NCBI GenBank assembly: GCA_002500665.1
Contig: DLRY01000057.1
Span: 534 to 32,490 of the forward strand
Reading direction: 5' to 3'
DNA: 31,957 nucleotides
Source: Opitutia bacterium UBA7876
Lineage (GTDB): Bacteria; Verrucomicrobiota; Verrucomicrobiia; Opitutales; Seribacteraceae
A program made the translations under genes and the position numbers. Position 1 is the stretch's first letter; each line of letters starts with the position of its first letter. Under the pieces are notes generated by a model, which saw nothing but the letters and a program-made list of their open reading frames with translations, ran no database searches and was not told where the DNA came from. Positions 9,209 through 15,827 of the stretch are shown here, one piece after another.

Positions 9209-11161
9209 GTGAGTAAAATAATTGGTATAGATCTTGGCACGAGCAATTCGTGCATGGCGGTTATGGAAGCGGGTGAACCAAAGGTAATTCCTAATTCCGA
9301 AGGCATGAGGACTACCCCCTCGATCGTTGCATTCAGCAAGAATGGTGAGAGGTTGGTTGGTCAGGCGGCCAAGCGCCAAGCGGTTACCAACCCCGCCAAC
9401 ACCATTTTTTCGGCCAAGCGGCTCGTAGGCAGGAAGTTTTCCGAAGTCAAGGATGAGGTTGCCAATCTCCCTTTCAAGGTAGTGGAAGGAAAGAACGAAG
9501 CCGCCGTTATCGAGTGTGAGATCGACGGCAAGAAGGAAACCTTTATGCCCGAGCAGATTTCCTCCATGGTCTTGGCCAAGCTCAAGGCGGATGCTGAGTC
9601 TTATCTGGGGGAGCCGGTTACAAAAGCCGTTATAACCGTCCCCGCCTATTTTAACGACGATCAAAGAAGGGCAACCAAGGATGCAGGCGCCATTGCCGGA
9701 CTGGAAGTCGAGAGAATCGTCAACGAGCCCACTGCCGCTTCCTTGGCTTATGGTCTGGATAAGAAAGGAAATGAAGAGGAGACTATTGCCGTTTACGACT
9801 TGGGAGGCGGAACTTTCGATATCAGCATTCTAGAAATCGCGGATGGAGTTTTCTCCGTCAGGTCGACTAACGGGGACACCCAGCTCGGTGGAGACGACTG
9901 GGACCAGAAGATCATCGACTGGCTGATTGGGGAATTCAAGTCTGAGCAAGGAATCGACCTTTCTTCCGATCCGATGGCCATGCAGAGGCTCAAGGAGGAG
10001 GCCGAGAAGGCCAAAATGTCTCTTTCCTCGTCTCAGTCGACTGAAATCAACTTGCCTTTCATCACGGCTGACCAAGACGGTCCGAAGCACCTCAACGTCA
10101 CCTTGTCCAGAGCGAAGCTGGAACAGATTTGCGATCAGCTATACGCTCGAACCAAAGCTCCTTTCGAAAAGTGCCTAAAGGATTCCGGCCTTAGTATCGG
10201 CGACGTCCACAACCTGGTTCTGGTTGGGGGCATGACGCGGAGTCCCAAGATCGTTGATTTGGTTAAGGAGCTTGGTGGCAAGGACCCTCATCAAGGCGTG
10301 AACCCGGACGAGGTCGTTGCTATTGGAGCAGCCATACAAGGTGCAATTCTAAGTGGAGACGAGGGAGTAGGTGACGTTCTCTTGCTCGATGTTACTCCAC
10401 TTACGCTGGGCATCGAGACCGCGGGAGGGGTTTGCACCCCCATGATCGAGAGTAACACCACCATTCCCCACAAGAAATCCCAAGTTTTTTCGACTTACGC
10501 CGATAATCAGCCGGCGGTCGACATCGTGGTTCTGCAGGGCGAGCGTAAAATGTCCCAGGACAACAAAACTCTCGGAACTTTCAAGCTTGATGGCATCGAT
10601 CCCGCTCCGCGCGGCACGCCGCAAATCGAGGTCACATTCGATATCAACTCGGATGGAATCCTCACTGTCACGGCCAAGGATCAAAATACCGGTAAGGACC
10701 AGAAAATCACTATTTCGGGCTCTTCCAGCATGGATGAGGCGGAAGTGGAGCGCTTGCGTAAGGAAGCGGAAAAGTACGCCGAGCAGGATAAGGAGCGCAT
10801 GGAGCTCGTCCAGGTCCGTAACGAACTCGACTCCATGGTCTATCAGTGCGAGAAGCAACTTGCCGATCTCGGCAACAAAGCTCCCGACGAAGTCAAGACT
10901 TCGGTGGACGGCCTTCTTTCCGAAGCCAAGAAAGCTCTCGAGAAGGAAGATGCAGAATTGGCCGAGCTCAAGGCCGCCAAGGAAAACCTCCAGAAGAGCT
11001 TCGAGGAGATTGCCAAGGCGGCAGGTCCCATGCCAAGTCCGGAAGCGCAACCCGATCCCGCCAAGTCCGATGCTTCGGAAGGTGAGCAAGGGGACAAGAA
11101 GGACGAGGATATCGTCGATGCCGATTTCGAGGTGGTGGACGACGAGGACGAGAAAAGCTGA
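9209..11161 (+). CDS. dnaK: Molecular chaperone DnaK (Hsp70)
   Basis: This 650-residue ATP-dependent chaperone binds exposed hydrophobic peptides. The nucleotide-binding domain opens with IIGIDLGTSNSCMAV and contains TVPAYFNDDQRRATKDAG, the YDLGGGTFDISI phosphate loop and VLVGGMTRSPKI. The linker region shows DVLLLDVTPLTLGIET. A substrate-binding domain and an acidic tail ending in DADFEVVDDEDEKS follow. The start is GTG 9209 (MSKIIGID), where similarity begins. AGGAG at 9188-9192 is 16 bases upstream, rather far for a ribosome site. A 13-codon ORF (ATG 9175, stop TAA 9214-9216) overlaps this start. Neither grpE nor dnaJ is adjacent; groES-groEL follow 81 bp later. Confidence 0.98.
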   Translation: MSKIIGIDLGTSNSCMAVMEAGEPKVIPNSEGMRTTPSIVAFSKNGERLVGQAAKRQAVTNPANTIFSAKRLVGRKFSEVKDEVANLPFKVVEGKNEAAVIECEIDGKKETFMPEQISSMVLAKLKADAESYLGEPVTKAVITVPAYFNDDQRRATKDAGAIAGLEVERIVNEPTAASLAYGLDKKGNEEETIAVYDLGGGTFDISILEIADGVFSVRSTNGDTQLGGDDWDQKIIDWLIGEFKSEQGIDLSSDPMAMQRLKEEAEKAKMSLSSSQSTEINLPFITADQDGPKHLNVTLSRAKLEQICDQLYARTKAPFEKCLKDSGLSIGDVHNLVLVGGMTRSPKIVDLVKELGGKDPHQGVNPDEVVAIGAAIQGAILSGDEGVGDVLLLDVTPLTLGIETAGGVCTPMIESNTTIPHKKSQVFSTYADNQPAVDIVVLQGERKMSQDNKTLGTFKLDGIDPAPRGTPQIEVTFDINSDGILTVTAKDQNTGKDQKITISGSSSMDEAEVERLRKEAEKYAEQDKERMELVQVRNELDSMVYQCEKQLADLGNKAPDEVKTSVDGLLSEAKKALEKEDAELAELKAAKENLQKSFEEIAKAAGPMPSPEAQPDPAKSDASEGEQGDKKDEDIVDADFEVVDDEDEKS

Positions 11162-11242
11162 GATTTCTAATGACATCCCCCGCATTTCAAGCGAAGGGGT
11201 TCGCTAACCCGAAAATCTAAACCAACCCAAAACAAAAGGAAC

Positions 11243-11539
11243 ATGAGCAAAGTAAAAATAACTCCGTTGGGAGATCGCGTCTTGGTCAAGCACGTCGATG
11301 ACGACGAGCAAGTCAAAGGCGGGATTATCATTCCCGACTCCGCGAAGGAAAAGCCCCAGGAAGCCGAAGTAGTGGCCCTTGGTACCGGTCGGAAGGACGA
11401 TGACGGCAACGCCGTAGCCTTCCAGGTCAAAAAGGGAGACAAGGTGCTGATCAGCAAGTACGGCGGCACCGAGGTCAAGCTCGACGACGTCGAGTACCAG
11501 CTCGTCCGGGAAGACGATATTCTCGGCGTCATCGGATAA
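11243..11539 (+). CDS. groES: Co-chaperonin GroES
   Basis: This 98-residue subunit forms the heptameric lid of the GroEL folding chamber. Recognisable segments are ITPLGDRVLVKHVDDDE, the mobile loop VKGGIIIPDSAKEKPQEAEVVALG and the end YQLVREDDILGVIG. An AAAGGA sequence at 11235-11240 is a good ribosome site for ATG 11243. The 81-bp gap after dnaK contains a small stem (AGCGAA 11190-11195 with TTCGCT 11200-11205) without a T-tract. I see no CIRCE repeat, so readthrough from dnaK or an unrecognised promoter is likely. Confidence 0.98.
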   Translation: MSKVKITPLGDRVLVKHVDDDEQVKGGIIIPDSAKEKPQEAEVVALGTGRKDDDGNAVAFQVKKGDKVLISKYGGTEVKLDDVEYQLVREDDILGVIG

Positions 11540-11584
11540 AGGCTTTTCCATCTGAAACTTATTAACCACTTACTTACTTAAAAA

Positions 11585-13213
11585 ATGGCTAAGCAAATAT
11601 TATTCGACGAAGCAGCCCGTAAAAAAGCCCTCAAGGGCGTCAATACCCTTGCCGATGCAGTCAGCGTGACGCTCGGACCAAAGGGTAGAAACGTGCTGAT
11701 CGACAAGAAATTCGGTTCCCCGACCGTAACGAAGGACGGTGTGACCGTAGCGAAGGAAATCGAGCATGCGGACCCCTATGAAAACATGGGAGCCCAGATG
11801 GTGCGCGAGGTTGCCTCCAAGACTTCGGATGCCGCCGGCGATGGTACCACAACCGCTACCGTTCTGGCCGCTGCCGTCTACCAGGAAGGCCTCAAGAACG
11901 TAGCCGCGGGAGCCAACCCCGTCTACCTTAAGCGCGGGATCGACAAAGCTGTCGATGCAGGCGTGAAAAAGCTTCTGCGCGACAGCAAGAAAGTTTCCGA
12001 CCGGGAGGAAGTCCGTCAAGTCGCAACCGTTTCGGCCAACTGGGATGGTGAGATCGGCGAAATCATCGCCGACGCCATGGACAAGGTCGGAAAGGACGGC
12101 ACCATTACCGTAGAGGAGGCTAAGAGCATCGAGACCACCCTCGACGTCGTTGAAGGCATGCAGTTCGACAAGGGCTACCTCAGCCCCTACTTCTGCACCA
12201 ACAACGACACAATGGAGGCCGTTCTCGAGGACTGCTACATCCTTATCAACGAGAAGAAGATTACCGCTTTGAACGACTTGTTGCCCTTGCTTCAACTCGT
12301 CTCAAAGGAAGGAAAGCCTCTCCTTATCATTGCCGAGGACGTAGAAGGGGAAGCCCTTGCCGCTCTCGTGGTGAACAAACTCCGCGGTACTCTCAACGCC
12401 TGTGCCGTCAAGGCTCCCGGCTTTGGTGATCGTCGTAAGGAAATGCTTCGCGACATCGCTATCCTGACCGGTGGACGCTGCATCACCGAAGACCTCGGCA
12501 TCAAGCTCGAGAACATTCAGCTTTCCGATCTCGGCCGGGCCAAGCGTCTCTCCGTGGACAAGGAAAATACCGTTATCGTCGAGGGTTCCGGAAAAGCTTC
12601 CGACATCCAGGGACGCGTCAAGCAGATCCGTCGTCAAATTGAGGAAACTACCTCCGATTACGACCGCGAAAAGCTTCAAGAGCGTCTCGCAAAGTTGGCC
12701 GGTGGTGTTGCCGTCATCAACGTGGGTGCAGCTACGGAACCTGAGATGAAGGAAAAGAAGGCTCGCGTCGAAGACGCCCTTCATGCAACCCGTGCTGCCG
12801 TCGAGGAAGGCATTCTTCCTGGTGGAGGCGTTGCCCTTCTCCGGGCCGCTAATGCCATTGAGAAAGCCGCAGACGCCCTTGAGGGCGACGAAGCCATCGG
12901 TGCCGCAATCGTTCGCCGTGCTATAGAGTCTCCCCTGCGCAGGCTTTGCGACAACGCCGGAGTCGAAGGTTCGCTGGTCGTCCAGCAAGTCCTCAAGTCC
13001 AAGGGCTCAATGGGCTACAACGTAGCCACCGACACTCATGAGGACCTGATTAAGGCCGGAGTCGTAGATCCGACCAAGGTTACCCGCACTGCGCTCCAGA
13101 ACGCAGGTTCGGTGGCCGGTCTTCTCCTGACCACCGACTGCATGATCACCGATATCCCGGAGGATGAAAAGCCCGCCCCCGGAGGACATGACCATGATCA
13201 TGGCATGATGTAA
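11585..13213 (+). CDS. groEL: Chaperonin GroEL (Hsp60)
   Basis: This 542-residue subunit of the double-ring ATP-driven folding chamber has the usual length. Clear landmarks are LGPKGRNVLIDKKFGSPTVTKDGVTVAKEI, DAAGDGTTTATVLA (ATP site, near residues 83-96), KAPGFGDRRKEMLRDIAILTGG and the GGGVALLRA segment near residue 412. The usual GGM-repeat tail is replaced by GGHDHDHGMM. It starts 45 bases after groES. No Shine-Dalgarno is visible upstream, only an AT-rich stretch with three ACTT repeats, although it should be highly expressed. Two terminators follow. Confidence 0.98.
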   Translation: MAKQILFDEAARKKALKGVNTLADAVSVTLGPKGRNVLIDKKFGSPTVTKDGVTVAKEIEHADPYENMGAQMVREVASKTSDAAGDGTTTATVLAAAVYQEGLKNVAAGANPVYLKRGIDKAVDAGVKKLLRDSKKVSDREEVRQVATVSANWDGEIGEIIADAMDKVGKDGTITVEEAKSIETTLDVVEGMQFDKGYLSPYFCTNNDTMEAVLEDCYILINEKKITALNDLLPLLQLVSKEGKPLLIIAEDVEGEALAALVVNKLRGTLNACAVKAPGFGDRRKEMLRDIAILTGGRCITEDLGIKLENIQLSDLGRAKRLSVDKENTVIVEGSGKASDIQGRVKQIRRQIEETTSDYDREKLQERLAKLAGGVAVINVGAATEPEMKEKKARVEDALHATRAAVEEGILPGGGVALLRAANAIEKAADALEGDEAIGAAIVRRAIESPLRRLCDNAGVEGSLVVQQVLKSKGSMGYNVATDTHEDLIKAGVVDPTKVTRTALQNAGSVAGLLLTTDCMITDIPEDEKPAPGGHDHDHGMM

Positions 13214-13236
13214 GGTTATTTCCTTGCTGTATTTTG

Positions 13237-13270
13237 AAAGGGCGCCTCCAAACGGGGGCGCCTTTTCTTT
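13237..13270 (+). terminator. Intrinsic terminator after groEL (first)
   Basis: GGCGCCTCC (13241-13249) pairs with GGGGGCGCC (13254-13262) as a 9-bp stem with a four-base AAAC loop and one G-U pair. It is extended by GAAA/TTTT-side pairing and followed by TTTTCTTT. It lies 23 bases after the groEL stop and should end the chaperone transcript. Confidence 0.9.
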
Positions 13271-13283
13271 GGTCTGGAATCCT

Positions 13284-13322
13284 GAGATCTACCCTTTGGC
13301 AAAGTCTGGGTAGGTCTTTTTT
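13284..13322 (+). terminator. Second intrinsic terminator-like hairpin after groEL
   Basis: GAGATCTACCC (13284-13294) pairs with GGGTAGGTCTT (13308-13318) as an approximately 11-bp stem with two G-U pairs. Inside, TTT/AAA could add three pairs. The right arm runs into six T (13317-13322). It begins 14 bases after the first terminator and ends 40 bases before the next gene. It may back up the first terminator or act in the leader of that gene. Confidence 0.7.
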
Positions 13323-13362
13323 GCAGTCGATTTTTTCCTCTTCTGTTTCCAATAATAGGCAG

Positions 13363-14601
13363 ATGAATAAATTCGTCTCACTCTTGCTTTCACTGGCATC
13401 TGGGCTTTCCCTAGCGGCCGAAGAATGGAACCAGTTCCGTGGACCTTCCGGCCAGGGCCATGCGGCTTGGGATAATTTACCCCTGAAATGGAACCGCAAG
13501 GAATCCGTTGCCTGGAAAACCGATCTTCCCGGCAAGGCTTGGTCTTCCCCAATTCAAGTCGGCGAGTCCCTGATTCTGACCAACGCTATCGAGCTAGAGG
13601 ACGGCCGACTGAAGCTGGAAGCCTTGGCCCTTGACCTAGCTACCGGTGAAAGGGAATGGAGTGTTTTCTTGTTCAGTTACGACAAAGCGCCCCGTATTCA
13701 CAAGAAGAACAGTCATGCCAGCCCGACCCCGTTTCATGACGGAGAACGGATTTTCGTACATTTCGGGAACCTCGGGACGGCCTGTCTTTCGAAGGACGGC
13801 AAGGTGTTTTGGAAGAAGAGGTTCGACTATAGCCCCGTGCACGGCAGCGGGTGTTCCCCAGTCGTCCATGGCGACCTTTTGCTGTTCAGTGCAGACGGCG
13901 CCCAAAACCCAGGGCTTTACGCCCTCGACAAAAAAACAGGGAAGGTCAGGTGGAAGGCCAAGCGGGATAGCGAAGCAAAGAGAAAGTTTTCCTTCTGTAC
14001 GCCCCTGGTCGTTTCGCACAAGGGAAGGGAGCAAATCATCAGCCCCGCCAGCGATTACGTCTTCTCTTACGACCTGCAGGGCAATCAGCTTTGGAAATCC
14101 CACTATCCCGGCGGATATTCCGTCGTTCCCAGACCGGTCCACGAGAATGGAATGATCTACGTTGGGAGTGGTTACGACAGACCCACGCTTTATGCGGTAA
14201 GGATTGACGGAAAGGGCGACGTAACCGATACCCACGTGGTCTGGAAGCGGAGTCGATCGGTCCCGCACAACCCGTCGCCCGTTCTTGTCGGGTTTAAGGA
14301 AGGGACGCTTCTCTTCATGGCCGCGGACAGCGGGATCGTCAGTTGCCTGGATGCCCGTACCGGAGAGCTCAAGTGGATGGAAAGGGTGGCGGGGAGCTGT
14401 TCCGGTTCCCTATTGCATGCCGCGGGCAGAATTTATCTTACTGACGAGGGTGGTACGACCTTTGTTTTCCGAGCCGATCAGGAATACGATTTGCTCGCCG
14501 AGAACGAACTTGAGGAGCGAACCCTGGCGAGCCCGATACCAGTGCCCGGGGGGTTGGTCCTGAGAACGGAATCGGCGGTCTGGAAAATCAGCGGAAAGTA
14601 A
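13363..14601 (+). CDS. Secreted PQQ-like beta-propeller repeat protein
   Basis: The protein has 412 residues. A signal peptide (residues about 1-18, MNKFVSLLLSLASGLSLA then AEEW) indicates export. The mature part opens with WNQFRGPSGQG and shows repeated blade motifs such as ALDLATGEREW, SKDGKVFWKKR, ALDKKTGKVRWKAK and CLDARTGELKWMER. These are typical of PQQ-type WD-like beta-propellers found in many planctomycete and verrucomicrobial secreted proteins. No PQQ-binding or quinoprotein dehydrogenase residues can be assigned, so enzymatic activity is unproven. ATG 13363 was chosen because it starts the signal peptide; the frame is open further upstream through the terminators. It converges on lipA with a 12-bp gap. 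Confidence 0.88.
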   Translation: MNKFVSLLLSLASGLSLAAEEWNQFRGPSGQGHAAWDNLPLKWNRKESVAWKTDLPGKAWSSPIQVGESLILTNAIELEDGRLKLEALALDLATGEREWSVFLFSYDKAPRIHKKNSHASPTPFHDGERIFVHFGNLGTACLSKDGKVFWKKRFDYSPVHGSGCSPVVHGDLLLFSADGAQNPGLYALDKKTGKVRWKAKRDSEAKRKFSFCTPLVVSHKGREQIISPASDYVFSYDLQGNQLWKSHYPGGYSVVPRPVHENGMIYVGSGYDRPTLYAVRIDGKGDVTDTHVVWKRSRSVPHNPSPVLVGFKEGTLLFMAADSGIVSCLDARTGELKWMERVAGSCSGSLLHAAGRIYLTDEGGTTFVFRADQEYDLLAENELEERTLASPIPVPGGLVLRTESAVWKISGK

Positions 14602-14613
14602 ACCCAGACGTCC

Positions 14614-15513
14614 TTAGGCGGACTCCCTCTTCTCCTCCGCAAACCTAGCCGACTGCTCTTCCGCGTGGTAGGAGGAGCGAACGAGTGGTCCCGACTCGAC
14701 TACCTGTATGCCCATGGCAAGAGCCTCCTCTTTCCAGCGGGCAAATTCCTCTGGAGTCGCCCAGCGGTCGATGGCTGCGTACTGTGGGCTCGGCTGGAGG
14801 TATTGTCCCAAGGTGAGCACGTCCAGTTCGATGGTCGCCAAATCCAGCAGAGCCTGCCTGATTTCATCTTCTTTTTCCCCCAGACCGAGCATGATCCCGG
14901 ACTTTATAGGGAAGCCGCGGCGCTTGGCGTGGGCCAAAACGTCCAAGCTTCTCTGGTAGCTGGCCGTCTTGCGAATGGGTCTTTGCAGCCTCTCGACGGT
15001 CTCGAGGTTGTGGTTAAAGAGGTTGGGGTTGGCGTCGAGTACGATATCGAGGTTCTCGAAGTTTCCCTTGAAGTCCGGCACGAGGACCTCGATGGCGGTG
15101 TTGGGGTTTCGGTAACGCACGGCCCGGATGGTGGCGGCCCAGACCTTGGCCCCGCCATCGGGCAGGTCATCGCGGGCCACCGAGGTCAGGACGCAATGTC
15201 TTAGCCCCATCTTGAAGACCGCATCCGCTACCCGCGGAGGCTCGGCGAGGTCCAGTTCGGTGGGCATGCCGGTCTGGACGGCGCAGAAAGTACAGGCACG
15301 CGTGCAAACGTTGCCGAGGATCATTAGGGTAGCAGTTCCCCGCGACCAGCATTCGCCCATATTCGGACACTGGGCGCTTTGGCATACCGTGTTGAGCTGA
15401 TTCTTGTCCACGATATCCCTTACCCCGACGTACTCAGGGCCGGAAGGAAGCTTGGCTCGAAGCCAGGTGGGCTTCTTGGACTTGGTTTTCGTGGAAGACA
15501 CTTTCGGTTGCAA
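14614..15513 (-). CDS. lipA: Lipoyl synthase
   Basis: This 299-residue radical SAM enzyme inserts two sulfurs into octanoyl groups on lipoyl domains. The N-terminal auxiliary cluster motif is CQSAQCPNMGEC (Cys44, Cys49, Cys55). The SAM cluster motif is CTRACTFC (Cys70, Cys74, Cys77). SVARDDLPDGG, the FNHNLETV segment and the C-terminal RSSYHAEEQ are also family hallmarks. The start is the TTG at 15513, six bases after the preceding small gene; a GTG four codons later is an alternative. It is the last gene of a five-gene minus-strand cluster. No lipB is in the window. Confidence 0.97.
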   Translation of the reverse strand: MQPKVSSTKTKSKKPTWLRAKLPSGPEYVGVRDIVDKNQLNTVCQSAQCPNMGECWSRGTATLMILGNVCTRACTFCAVQTGMPTELDLAEPPRVADAVFKMGLRHCVLTSVARDDLPDGGAKVWAATIRAVRYRNPNTAIEVLVPDFKGNFENLDIVLDANPNLFNHNLETVERLQRPIRKTASYQRSLDVLAHAKRRGFPIKSGIMLGLGEKEDEIRQALLDLATIELDVLTLGQYLQPSPQYAAIDRWATPEEFARWKEEALAMGIQVVESGPLVRSSYHAEEQSARFAEEKRESA

Positions 15514-15519
15514 AAGGAA

Positions 15520-15810
15520 TTACGGATGGATCGAGTCGGGACCCGCTCCGCCCTGCTTGCGGTAACTCCCGTCGGAATTATCCTTATGATAAAGGGAGAA
15601 GCCGTGTTTGTCCAAGTTTTCCTCGGAAAGGGAGTTTTTTTCGCTGGTGGTCGAATGATTCAGAGAGAGGGAAGGGGAAGCCGGGACTCTCTTGATCGGT
15701 TCCTTGGTAACGGGATGCTCGTAGAGAGGAGCGTCGTAGGCCTTTTGCTCCACCTCAATGATTTCCTCGGGTTGCTTGCCGTTGAGGACGACGTATTGGT
15801 AGACCGGCAT
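15520..15810 (-). CDS. Small FmdB-like protein lacking zinc-ribbon cysteines
   Basis: The protein has 96 residues. The first 45 (MPVYQYVVLNG, then a Glu/Gln-rich strand, then LYEHPVTKEPIKRV) follow the pattern of the FmdB/Zn-ribbon family, which usually begins MPxYEYxCxxCG and ends the ribbon with CPxCG..V.R. Here no cysteine is present, so it cannot bind zinc in that way. The rest is polar and probably flexible. It lies 17 bases after topB and six before lipA, clearly inside the operon, which supports it being a real gene. Family assignment is moderate and the function is unknown. Confidence 0.75.
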   Translation of the reverse strand: MPVYQYVVLNGKQPEEIIEVEQKAYDAPLYEHPVTKEPIKRVPASPSLSLNHSTTSEKNSLSEENLDKHGFSLYHKDNSDGSYRKQGGAGPDSIHP

Positions 15811-15827
15811 GTTTAGGGAGGGGATGC

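Noticed and set aside
11190..11205. Stem-loop between dnaK and groES as a possible CIRCE or terminator
   Set aside because: It does not match the CIRCE consensus and has no T-tract; kept only as a remark in the groES entry.
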